Shown here in pieces: positions 32,630 through 40,451 of a stretch of 64,000 bases of DNA; the first letter of the stretch is position 1; each line of letters begins with the position of its first letter. Source of the DNA: Luteolibacter sp. SL250 (lineage in GTDB: Bacteria; Verrucomicrobiota; Verrucomicrobiia; Verrucomicrobiales; Akkermansiaceae); the NCBI RefSeq assembly GCF_026625605.1, contig NZ_CP113054.1, positions 2,046,001 to 2,110,000 on the forward strand, read 5' to 3'. The position numbers were made by a program, and so were the translations under genes. The notes beneath the pieces were generated by a model. The model worked only from the letters and a program-made list of their open reading frames with translations, was not told the DNA's origin and made no database searches.

Positions 32630-34319
32630 CGGTGTATGTCATGTCGATGACCTGGCTGACGGCGTGCAGGTCGGTCTTTCCTTCCCGGAGGAGCCGCAGG
32701 CCGCTGCGCCGCAGGTTCGGCAGCTTGCCTTCCTCCGCCACCTTCACCTCCAGTTCGTAGGGAGTCATCTCACCTTTCGAAAGCTGGTCGGAAACCTTCG
32801 GTGTGATCGGGATGATCTCGAGGATGGCGGTGCGTCCCGCGTAGCCGGAATAGCGGCACTCCGGACAGCCGCCGGATTTCGCGCGGAACAGCGGGATGGA
32901 TGCCCAGGAGTCATCCAGGCTGAAGGTCTTCCGCTCCAGTTCGGGGATGCCGTTGATCGGCTCTTTGCAGTAAAGGCAGAGCATCTTCACCAGGCGCTGG
33001 GCGCACGCCGCTTTCAGCGTCTGCGCGATCTTCCACCGCTCGATGCCGAGCTGCTCGAACCGCTCGATGATCTGGGACGCCCGTGGAGTGTGGATGGTCG
33101 TCAGCACCTTGTGCCCGGTCACCGCCGCCTCGATGGCCAGTTCCGCGGACTCCAGGTCCCGCACCTCACCCATGAGGATGATGTCCGGGTCGGACCGCAT
33201 GAAGGAAGCGATCATCGGCTTGAACTCGCGCGGGCTTTTCAGGTCGCAGTGGGTGATGCCCGGCACCTCGTCCTCCACCGGGTTCTCCAGCGTGAGGATG
33301 TTCACCTCCGGACGGTTCAGCTCCCGTAGGATGGCGTTGAGCGTGGTTGACTTGCCGGATCCCGTGGGGCCGGACATGACGATGATTCCGGCGGGGATCT
33401 TCATCACCCGGTGGAGCGCGAACATCGTCTCGTCATCAAAAGCCAGCGTGCCCTTGCCGAGCGTGACGTTGATGTTGCTCTTGTCGAGCAGACGCATGGT
33501 CAGGTGGTAGCCGCGGTAGGTGCGGTGCCGCTCATAGCGGATGTCGATGGGGCGCTGGAAATAGGAGATCGTGAAACGTCCCGAAATGCCCGGAGCCGTG
33601 TTGCGGATCTCGGTCGGCAGCTTCATCAGGTTCAGCAGGAACGCATCCAGCCGGTCCTTCAGCTTCATCGGGATCTCGATCCGCTGGCCCAGGTCGCCGT
33701 CCACCCGGAACGAGTAGTAGAAGATCTCCTTCTCCACCTTGAAGTGGATGTCGGACGCGCGCGTCCGCACCGCATCCGCCATGATGGTGGCGATGAGCTG
33801 CGCCATCGGCTCCGTGTAGTCCGTTGTGACATTGAAGTCATGGATGCCGTCGTCCATGTCCTCGACGTCGATGGCCTCCAGCTCGGAACGGCTGGGGCCG
33901 CTGTTGGTCGCCACGGACTCGATCGCGCGGCTGATCTCCGAGGCCAGCGTGACCACCTTGACGATCTGCCGGTCGGGAAAGCGCGGCGCGAGGTACTCCT
34001 CCGCCAGGGGGTTCCACGGGTTCGCGATGGCGACGATGATTTTGTCAGTGCCGGACCGGCAGATGGGGGCGAAGAAGCCGCGCGTCATCACCGTGGCGTC
34101 GCAATGCGCGTGGAGGTCGCTTTCACAGAAGTCCGCCACCTTCGGCATGAAGGGCAGGCCATTGATCCTGGCCAGGGAGGCCATGAAGCTGAAACGCGTG
34201 ACCCGGTTCGGCACCTGGTCGTGGGCGAGGTCGAGGTAGGATGGATCATGCGCCCCCAGCTCGGACATGATGCGCCGGCTGATCAGGTCGTTGAACGAGA
34301 TGCCATCGAAGTCGATCAT
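32622..34319 (-). CDS. GspE/PilB-type assembly ATPase
   Basis: The 565-residue protein contains an N-terminal GspE-N-like region (about 55-135), a middle domain, and the T2SSE ATPase: Walker A GPTGSGKST (317-325), the Asp-box LTLENPVED, Walker B DIILMGEVRD (379-388) and the His-box GHKVLTTIHT. The zinc-binding tetracysteine motif is present (Cys448, Cys451, Cys485, Cys488), which is typical of assembly rather than retraction ATPases. It powers pseudopilus extension with the platform protein encoded next. Its own start overlaps the stop of the preceding small gene by ATGA. Confidence 0.95.
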   Translation of the reverse strand: MIDFDGISFNDLISRRIMSELGAHDPSYLDLAHDQVPNRVTRFSFMASLARINGLPFMPKVADFCESDLHAHCDATVMTRGFFAPICRSGTDKIIVAIANPWNPLAEEYLAPRFPDRQIVKVVTLASEISRAIESVATNSGPSRSELEAIDVEDMDDGIHDFNVTTDYTEPMAQLIATIMADAVRTRASDIHFKVEKEIFYYSFRVDGDLGQRIEIPMKLKDRLDAFLLNLMKLPTEIRNTAPGISGRFTISYFQRPIDIRYERHRTYRGYHLTMRLLDKSNINVTLGKGTLAFDDETMFALHRVMKIPAGIIVMSGPTGSGKSTTLNAILRELNRPEVNILTLENPVEDEVPGITHCDLKSPREFKPMIASFMRSDPDIILMGEVRDLESAELAIEAAVTGHKVLTTIHTPRASQIIERFEQLGIERWKIAQTLKAACAQRLVKMLCLYCKEPINGIPELERKTFSLDDSWASIPLFRAKSGGCPECRYSGYAGRTAILEIIPITPKVSDQLSKGEMTPYELEVKVAEEGKLPNLRRSGLRLLREGKTDLHAVSQVIDMTYTDE

Positions 34320-34900
34320 CGTTGGAAATGTTTGCGGATGATCTGGGTCCAGCTTTGGTGGTCCAGCATCACGGAGGTGATGATGGGCCGCACGTTGACC
34401 CGGCGTGCGACCGCTGCGGCGATCTCTTCGCCGAGGATGACCGCGGCGATGGGGTTGACGGAGGCGGTGCCGATGGCATCCGCATCCTCCGCGTAGATGA
34501 CCGCGGCCATCAGCGCGGCCCCCAGCCGCTGGATGCCGGGATAGGCCTCGTAGAAGGTGGAAGGGGCGATGAACTTCCCGGCGAAGGGAATCACGTGGAG
34601 GTTGGGGTTGAGGGTGGCGGAGATGCGCTCGCCGTAGCTGGCGACGACGGAGGCCACCTGATCCTCGTCCTTGTGGAGATGCCGTGCCAGCGTGTCCAGG
34701 AGGTCGGCCGGCTGCCCGTGGGAGTTCGACTGGCGGACAAGGTGCATCGCGTGGATGAGGTCATCCTTGCCGGCGGTGCCGGTCTGGAACAGTGCGGTGG
34801 CCGTCCGCTGCAGGCACTCCTCCACTGCGGTGGCCAGGCTCTCCCTCTGCGGAGGCAGGGCGATCTGGCTGACCGTCTGTGCTTTTGGTGCTGAACTCAT
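34316..34900 (-). CDS. Stand-alone GspE N-terminal-domain-like protein
   Basis: The 194-residue protein is cytoplasmic by composition. Its second half (LNPNLHVIPFAGKFIAP, then VNPIAAVILGEEIAAAVARRVNVRPIITS, ending SWTQIIRKHFQR) follows the GspE-N pattern of a small beta/alpha domain that ends in a helix plus ysxxxI..HF. In most systems this domain is fused to the ATPase and docks on GspL or PilM-like proteins. Here a separate copy is encoded directly upstream of the ATPase, which has its own similar domain. This assignment is a pattern match and not certain. ATGA overlaps join it to the secretin and ATPase genes. Confidence 0.68.
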   Translation of the reverse strand: MSSAPKAQTVSQIALPPQRESLATAVEECLQRTATALFQTGTAGKDDLIHAMHLVRQSNSHGQPADLLDTLARHLHKDEDQVASVVASYGERISATLNPNLHVIPFAGKFIAPSTFYEAYPGIQRLGAALMAAVIYAEDADAIGTASVNPIAAVILGEEIAAAVARRVNVRPIITSVMLDHQSWTQIIRKHFQR

Positions 34901-36699
34901 GGCCGGCCGGAAGGGGTGGCCCTCCGGGATTTGGGCTTCGGCGCCAGTTCTTCGGCGCGGGGATAGTAGGGGGCTTCGTCAGGCTGCAGGTCCCTCAGCG
35001 CGCGGCGGAGGTTCGGCTCATGGGCCGGGCCGGGATTGTAGGGGTCCACCCAGTCATGGTCGCGCTGGAGCTGGGAGGCGGTCCTCACCCGGTTTGCGAT
35101 CTGGCTGTTCTCGCCTCGGTTCCGCGGGTCATAGGAGGTGGGCGTCACGATGAAGACGAGGCTGGACTGCTCCTTGGAGGCTTCCTTGCTCTTGAAGAAG
35201 AAGTTGATCACCGGAATGTCGCCGAGCAGCGGGACCTTCGTCTTGTCCTTGTTCTGCACTTCGCCATAGAAGCCGCCCACCACCAGGGAGTGGCCGTCAG
35301 GCACGCGCGCCGTGGACTCCACCATCGACTCCGAAACACGGGGATAGAAGTTCCCGGAGATGCCGCGGATGTTCTCGACGATCTGGGCGGAGCGCGGGCG
35401 CAGGCGCATCCGCACCGTGCCGTCCGAAAGAACCGTCGGTGTCACCACCAGAGAGATGCCGATCTCGCGGTGCTTCTCCGGATCGTCCGAGATGGACTTG
35501 TCAGAGGTGTCGATCTTGTAGCGGACCTCCTCGGTGGTCTGGGTGGTCCGGTCGGTTTCGTTGACCGTGGCGGTGATGATGGGCACCCGGTCGATGATGG
35601 AGATGGAAGCCTGCTCGTTGTCTTCCGTGATCAGGGTCGGGTTGGAGACCTGGTTGGCGATGCCGCCTTCGGAAAGGGCCCGCAGCACGCCGGTGAGCTG
35701 GACAGGGTCGAGCACCAGATTGCCGGAGGCTCCGGCGGTCGCCGCCGTCTGGATGCCGAAGATGGAGTTAAGGTCGCGGAAAACCTCCAGATTGGTTCCG
35801 GATTCACCCAGGGAGGCCGACCAGTTCACTCCGGTCCGCTGGCCGGATGTGCTGTTCACGCGGAAGATCTTGGTTTCCACCACGACCTGGCCCTTCGCCT
35901 GGTCGATGGTGTGGAGGAACTGCCGTGCCTGCTCGATGCGGTGGGCGGAGTCGATGATGATGACGGTGTTGGTCTTCGGCTCGAAGTTGACGATCCCCGT
36001 GCCCGGACTGAGGACCGGTCGGATCAGCTCCTTGATCTGGTCGATGTCGGAAGGGCGCAGGTACTTGAGCTGGTAGTGGTACTCCGCGGCGGGGAGCTGG
36101 CTGAGCTGCGCCTGGGTCAGCGCGTAGATGGTGTTTCCCTTCACGTGGAGGGACAGGCCGTACATGAATGCCAGTTCCTCCATCTGCTGCTGGGGATCCC
36201 CGTCATTGAGGTGGCCGGTCACCAGGTATTCCTGGCCGGTGATCTTGACGTTGTGGAAGTACTGCTTGCCTGCGGACTTCGCCAGGAACTGGAAAATTTC
36301 ATTCAGTGGCGCATCCTTGATGATGTAGCCGTCCGAGGTTTGCTGGGCTTCGAGCTTCTGTTGCTCCAGCGGCCCGAAGGCGGTTCCGGGGGCGGGCGGT
36401 GCACCTGGCGCGCCGCCCTGCTCGGAAGGGGAGGGAGGTGGGACCGGTACCGGCTCGATGGCGGGCATGGGTTCGGCCGCAGGGCCGACGGTCTTCGGTG
36501 GTGCGCCGTCGATGGTGGGCATGGAACCATCGCCCGCGGGAGGCGCGGGTGGGGCATCCTGCGGCGCGGGAGGATTCACCAGCGGTCCGGGATCCGTGGC
36601 GGGAGGGGCGGATGTCAGCGGAGGTGGTGAGTCCTGTGCGGAAGAAAGTCCGGCCGTGAAGAGGGCGATGGGCAGCAGCAGCAGGGCGGGTGGTTTCAT
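34897..36699 (-). CDS. Secretin (GspD/PilQ family)
   Basis: The 600-residue protein has a signal peptide (about 1-22, ending LSSA), a long proline/alanine-rich stretch (about 22-105), an N-domain region (SDGYIIKDAPLNEIFQFLAKSAGKQ and GLSLHVKGNTIYALT), a second N-domain (LKYLRPSDIDQIKELIRPVL) and the C-terminal secretin domain: VSNPTLITEDNEQASISI, VPDGHSLVVGGFY, and VPLLGDIPVINFFFKSK near 500. It forms the outer-membrane channel of the machine. The proline-rich insert before the N-domains is unusual. The start is ATG at 36699, 17 nt after the preceding gene. Confidence 0.93.
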   Translation of the reverse strand: MKPPALLLLPIALFTAGLSSAQDSPPPLTSAPPATDPGPLVNPPAPQDAPPAPPAGDGSMPTIDGAPPKTVGPAAEPMPAIEPVPVPPPSPSEQGGAPGAPPAPGTAFGPLEQQKLEAQQTSDGYIIKDAPLNEIFQFLAKSAGKQYFHNVKITGQEYLVTGHLNDGDPQQQMEELAFMYGLSLHVKGNTIYALTQAQLSQLPAAEYHYQLKYLRPSDIDQIKELIRPVLSPGTGIVNFEPKTNTVIIIDSAHRIEQARQFLHTIDQAKGQVVVETKIFRVNSTSGQRTGVNWSASLGESGTNLEVFRDLNSIFGIQTAATAGASGNLVLDPVQLTGVLRALSEGGIANQVSNPTLITEDNEQASISIIDRVPIITATVNETDRTTQTTEEVRYKIDTSDKSISDDPEKHREIGISLVVTPTVLSDGTVRMRLRPRSAQIVENIRGISGNFYPRVSESMVESTARVPDGHSLVVGGFYGEVQNKDKTKVPLLGDIPVINFFFKSKEASKEQSSLVFIVTPTSYDPRNRGENSQIANRVRTASQLQRDHDWVDPYNPGPAHEPNLRRALRDLQPDEAPYYPRAEELAPKPKSRRATPSGRP

Positions 36700-36716
36700 G
36701 GCGGAAAGGTGAAGGG

Positions 36717-37358
36717 TCAGCGGGTGGGAGGTGCCGGTGCGGATCCGGGTGTGTTGAGGTCGAGAGGTGCCTGCTGGTTGGTGGGGACCATGCCGGGTGC
36801 TGAAATGCCACCACTGCCCGGAGTCATGCCGGGAGGCAACAGATTGAGGGACTGAGCGGCGGTCTCTCCGGTCTGGACGTTCTTGAACTGGACCAGATGG
36901 GCGCTCACCTCCACCACTTCGATCCAGATGCTCTGGCCTTCGAAGTTCACAGGAAAGCGGTCACCGGCGGAGAAGCTGCGCGAACCGACGAGGAACTTTT
37001 TGTCCCCGGTCATCACCGTGGTGATCTGGATCCTGCGGATGATGTCGGCGAAAGGAGCGGACTGCGGGGTATTGTCCGCGACTGCGGTGGGCGGAGGTGC
37101 CGGTGGCCGGTAGTCCGGATCCTGCGGCATCCCGAAGGGGTCGAACTCCCGCGTGGAGATGGCCAGATTCGGAACCGCGTTCTGGACGAACTCTTCCACG
37201 GAGGCTCCCACAAGACGCAGCGGCTTTGCCGGGAACTGGTCATTCGCCGGTTTGACGGGAGCCTGCACCGGCGCGCCACCCGCCGTCGGCTTCTTCGCGG
37301 CGGAAACCGGCAGGCAGCCGCAGAGGAGGATGGGAATGATGGATCTCAATGCTCCCAT
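36717..37358 (-). CDS. PilP/GspC-like periplasmic protein (tentative)
   Basis: The 213-residue protein has a signal or anchor segment (about 1-20), a proline-rich linker (about 90-112) and a small beta domain (about 120-170): IQITTVMTGDKKFLVGSRSFSAGDRFPV and IWIEVVEVSAHLVQFKNVQTGE. The pattern of a strand with a stored setting, GD and then a strand of the form V.V..V.F resembles the HR domain of GspC/PilP, which contacts the secretin encoded next. The match is by shape only. Its start overlaps the upstream gene by 13 nt. The C-terminus is Pro/Gly-rich. Confidence 0.65.
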   Translation of the reverse strand: MGALRSIIPILLCGCLPVSAAKKPTAGGAPVQAPVKPANDQFPAKPLRLVGASVEEFVQNAVPNLAISTREFDPFGMPQDPDYRPPAPPPTAVADNTPQSAPFADIIRRIQITTVMTGDKKFLVGSRSFSAGDRFPVNFEGQSIWIEVVEVSAHLVQFKNVQTGETAAQSLNLLPPGMTPGSGGISAPGMVPTNQQAPLDLNTPGSAPAPPTR

Positions 37359-37873
37359 GCGGTGTAGCTGACTTGGAAATTGAGGAGGGTGGACTGGTCG
37401 CTCGGGGTGGCCTTCAGTTCCTGGAGCGTCAGTTGGGGCATGCGTGCCTCCAGTTCCAGCATGGCACGCTGGGCCGAGCGGAACGTACCGCGGAATCCCA
37501 TCCGGAACTGCGATGATTTCTGCTGGGTGACAGCGGCAAAACCGGACCGGGTGGTCAACGGGTCGAAGCCGGTTTCCTGGAATTCCTTCGAAGAAATCTG
37601 GTCGGTGATGGTCTTCAGATGCGTCCGGACGGTGCTGGTTGTTTCCACCGCCAGTTCTTTTTTCCAGCGTTCAAGGTGCTCACGCTGGCTCTTGATCTTG
37701 CTCTCCGTCTGCATCGCCGCCTGACGTCCCTGGGAGTAAGCGCGGAACTGTGACATCTTCACCGCGAAGCTGTCCGACATCTCGGACTTGATGTAGAAGC
37801 AGGCGCCCACCAAGGCCAGCAGACCCAGGACTGGAAGCACGATGCCGAAGAAGATGATCGATTGCTTGTACAT
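37346..37873 (-). CDS. PilO-like bitopic protein (tentative)
   Basis: The 175-residue protein has one membrane segment (about 7-28, IIFFGIVLPVLGLLALVGACF), a long periplasmic helix (about 40-95, charged and coiled-coil-like) and a small alpha/beta end (RMGFRGTFRSAQRAMLELEARMPQLTLQELKATP). PilO/GspM proteins share this layout and usually lie between the PilM/N or GspL gene and PilP/secretin genes, as here. No exact family motif can be shown. The gap to the preceding GspL-like gene is 87 nt and AT-rich and might hold an internal promoter. Confidence 0.7.
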   Translation of the reverse strand: MYKQSIIFFGIVLPVLGLLALVGACFYIKSEMSDSFAVKMSQFRAYSQGRQAAMQTESKIKSQREHLERWKKELAVETTSTVRTHLKTITDQISSKEFQETGFDPLTTRSGFAAVTQQKSSQFRMGFRGTFRSAQRAMLELEARMPQLTLQELKATPSDQSTLLNFQVSYTAWEH

Positions 37874-37960
37874 CGTTCAGGCGGATTGAACCCGCGTTGC
37901 TGATAATTTGAAAGTCTAAACTATCAATCGGGGAGCGTAAATTTTTTTATAAGCAGAGGC

Positions 37961-39736
37961 TCAGGGAGCCTTCGCGGTGAGGATGGCGGATGGGTCCGTA
38001 GCCTCGAAGCGCTGGGTGACATCCATGCTGAAGGTGAAGGGATAGGCAGCATTGGCGGCGGGGCCGGCCATGGGGCCGCCAGGTGCTGTTCCCCGTCGGA
38101 AAGCGGCGTTCTCCGAGGTGCGGACACTGACGATCAGGCTCCGTGTGCCGATGTCCGTCCGGAATGTCGGATTTCCGGTGACGGCGGCGATTTCATTGAA
38201 GCGTGCGGAGATGCCCTCTCGTGAATTGAGGCTGTTGAGCAACTGCACCCCCTGTTCGTTGGTCATGCCGTTGATCTTCCACTCCCGTGTCATGCCGACC
38301 CTGGGCTGGCCGGGCGTGGCGTCCGGCCGCGCGCTGTAGTCGAAGCTGCGGATCAGGATGCCGGAGTTCTCCGGGAACAACCGCACCAGGCACTCCATGA
38401 CCGTCCAACCTTTCGAGCGGTCTTCCAGCAACGTGTTCCAGTGGTCGATCCTCGACTTTTCGATGTTCAGGGCTGCGACCCGCTTTTTCATCGCGGTGGT
38501 TTCCGACGGCTCGAACGCCCATTCGGGGGTGTTGATGATCTTGAAAAGTCCGAAGACCACCCAGCCGATGGTCGCCAGGGCGATGATCGCCGCCACGGCG
38601 CGGGTGTAGCGGAGGATCCGTAGCAGGGAGATCTCCTGCTTGGTCGGAAAAATCTCGGCCATCTCCCTGGTGGCGGGGAGGAAATCCTGGAGTGCCCAGC
38701 GGTCTTCCTGGAATGCCTGGAAGGTGGTTCCGGGCAGGTCGTCCACAGGCTCCAGCGCCTTGATGGAGATGAGGTATTCCGCACACCATGTGGGGATCAC
38801 ACCTGCTCCGGGAACGGAGACTTCCTCGATGTGGCTGGTCGGGAAAACGGGGCTGAGATCCGCCAGCAGGGTGCGGTCCACATCCGCACCCAGTGCGAAC
38901 ACGAAGATGTCCGGTGAATCGATCTCCAGGGAGGCCAGCGCGGTGGCGATGGCTTGGCGGAAATTCGGCGGGCGCCGGAGACCGCGGTGGAGCTGCGTGC
39001 GCAGCAGCATGAGGTCCGAGTTTCCGTCAAGGAACGCGATGACCGTGAAGGAGGTGTATTGCAGGATCGCGACGGCCGGGCGCTCCGGCGTCCGCCGCAC
39101 GTTGCCGGGGATGCCCAGCAGCGCGATGAGCGGGGAACTGAGCGCGCAGGTGATCACCGGGAAATTCTCCGCTTCACCCAGTGCGCGCAGCGCGTCCAGG
39201 GCGGGGGCATGACGCCGGGAGACCGTCACCGCGGTGGCGATGGAATGGCTGGCGGGGGAGAAATAGGGCAGGAGCCTCCAGGACGAAAGATCCTCCTGGA
39301 TAAAGTCCGCGAGAATGGAGGCCGGCTCATCGATGGCCTGCTGCCTCAGTTGGCCGAGGGTCTCCCTGTCGTGCAACTCCGGCTTGATCTCGGTCAGGGA
39401 AAATTCATCCGCCACATGCAGGATCACTCCCAGGGACGTGCCGCCAGCGGAGCGGACATGGTCCAGCGCGGCGGTCGCGTAGGCGGTGATGGCGGCGGTG
39501 TCGAGGAGGTGCTGCTCCTCCAGGGGTGGTCCGGGTGCCCATAGATTCTCCCGGTGGTCGTGCAGGTAGGCGGTCACTCCCGCTCCATCACTCCGGATGT
39601 GGAGCTGGAAGTCCAGCTCCAGCGGGTGCTGGTACCAGGCCGGGTTCTTCGCGCGGCTGGTTTTCCGCAGGAAATGGCTCGCCTGACGGTACTGCTGGAC
39701 GGGATTCAGTCCGGAAGGGTGTTGGAGGTCACTCAA
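37961..39736 (-). CDS. GspL-like (PilM + PilN type) assembly protein
   Basis: The 591-residue protein has a large cytoplasmic region (about 1-375) of actin-like (ASKHA/PilM/GspL) appearance, with VAILQYTSFTVIAFLDG and FVFALGADVDRTLL matching the strand and Gly positions of that fold. A single membrane segment (about 388-408, AIIALATIGWVVFGLFKI) is followed by a periplasmic domain with a coiled coil and a ferredoxin-like pattern seen in PilN/GspL. This one chain would replace both PilM and PilN. The start used is TTG (39736); no upstream ATG in frame was accepted. No ribosome site is visible, so the N-terminus is uncertain. It follows the major pseudopilin gene. Confidence 0.78.
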   Translation of the reverse strand: MSDLQHPSGLNPVQQYRQASHFLRKTSRAKNPAWYQHPLELDFQLHIRSDGAGVTAYLHDHRENLWAPGPPLEEQHLLDTAAITAYATAALDHVRSAGGTSLGVILHVADEFSLTEIKPELHDRETLGQLRQQAIDEPASILADFIQEDLSSWRLLPYFSPASHSIATAVTVSRRHAPALDALRALGEAENFPVITCALSSPLIALLGIPGNVRRTPERPAVAILQYTSFTVIAFLDGNSDLMLLRTQLHRGLRRPPNFRQAIATALASLEIDSPDIFVFALGADVDRTLLADLSPVFPTSHIEEVSVPGAGVIPTWCAEYLISIKALEPVDDLPGTTFQAFQEDRWALQDFLPATREMAEIFPTKQEISLLRILRYTRAVAAIIALATIGWVVFGLFKIINTPEWAFEPSETTAMKKRVAALNIEKSRIDHWNTLLEDRSKGWTVMECLVRLFPENSGILIRSFDYSARPDATPGQPRVGMTREWKINGMTNEQGVQLLNSLNSREGISARFNEIAAVTGNPTFRTDIGTRSLIVSVRTSENAAFRRGTAPGGPMAGPAANAAYPFTFSMDVTQRFEATDPSAILTAKAP

Positions 39737-39785
39737 GGGAAGTGGGTGGTTGCGGGCCGGGACGAGAGACGCTGGAATGAGGGAA

Positions 39786-39843
39786 CGGCTCGCCCGCAGG
39801 TGCGGGCAAGCCGTGGATGATCGTGCTTATCCCCGGAGGGGAT
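39786..39843 (-). other. Two strong stem-loops downstream of the major pseudopilin gene
   Basis: On the minus strand, an ATCCCC/GGGGAT hairpin (39829-39843, 3-nt loop) is followed by a 13-bp stem with one G-U wobble at 39786-39813 (arms CGGCTTGCCCGCA and TGCGGGCGAGCCG). They start 9 nt after the pseudopilin stop and end before the next gene. No strong U-tract follows, so partial termination or mRNA protection, which would give more pilin than the downstream proteins, is the likely role. Confidence 0.6.
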
Positions 39844-39851
39844 CACGTGGA

Positions 39852-40307
39852 TTACCAGTCCGCGGTTTCGGTCGGGATGTAGTCGCTGGCGTCGGTGCCG
39901 GTGACGGTCATGTAGAGGTCGCCGATCTCAGGAACAACGGTCGCTGCTGTGATCGAGTACTTGTGATTACCGCCAGCCGGGTGTTTTGCACCTTCTGCGG
40001 TCGGGTCGTTCGTGATGAACTTGCCTTCGCCGAAGAGTTCTCCCTTGAGGGTTTTCGCGTCTTGACCTTCAGGTGCGGTGAACGTCGGGGTCTCACCCGG
40101 GTTGATGCCGTTCATGTTCGCATAGGAACGGACGGCTTGCTGGACATTGCGGATCTGAAGGATGGAGGCAGCACGGTCCGATCCCTTTTTCCAGGCGCGG
40201 GCGCCGATGAAGAGGATCGAGATGAGGGAGAGCAGGACGAGGATGACGACGGTCAGTTCGAGCAGCGTCATGCCGGCCTTGCGCTTGGTGGTGGGGGTCA
40301 GTTTCAT
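39852..40307 (-). CDS. Major pseudopilin / type IV pilin-like protein
   Basis: The start at 40307 gives 151 residues with a 12-residue basic leader (MKLTPTTKRKAG) followed by MTLLELTVVILVLLSLISILFIG, with cleavage Gly at -1 and Glu at +5, the hallmarks of class III pilin signals. The C-terminal domain is small, hydrophilic and glycine/threonine-rich (SYANMNGINPGETP, GGNHKYSIT, SDYIPTETADW) like a GspG-type major pseudopilin. A longer start at 40373 would give an unusual 34-residue leader. Inverted repeats lie in its upstream region and two hairpins lie downstream, which suggests special control of expression. Confidence 0.92.
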   Translation of the reverse strand: MKLTPTTKRKAGMTLLELTVVILVLLSLISILFIGARAWKKGSDRAASILQIRNVQQAVRSYANMNGINPGETPTFTAPEGQDAKTLKGELFGEGKFITNDPTAEGAKHPAGGNHKYSITAATVVPEIGDLYMTVTGTDASDYIPTETADW

Positions 40308-40348
40308 ACGGTGTGTGTCTATGTGTGGTGTTGTTTTGTTCTCTGTCC

Positions 40349-40433
40349 TTCGAACGAACCGATGATGCCTCACATTTGGGAATTCACTATTACGTGATCG
40401 TGTAATATCAGGCGGGACTTCGGTTCGTTTGAA
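40349..40433 (-). promoter_or_regulatory. Nested inverted repeats upstream of the major pseudopilin gene
   Basis: TTCGAACGAACCGA (40349-40362) is mirrored by TCGGTTCGTTTGAA (40420-40433), 13 of 14 positions pairing over a 57-nt gap. Inside lies a second palindrome, TATTAC with GTAATA (40388-40407), around a GATC centre. The region sits between pilT and the pseudopilin gene and could be a promoter with paired operators or a leader hairpin. Confidence 0.5.
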
Positions 40434-40451
40434 AATTTTTGGTGGGAAGTT

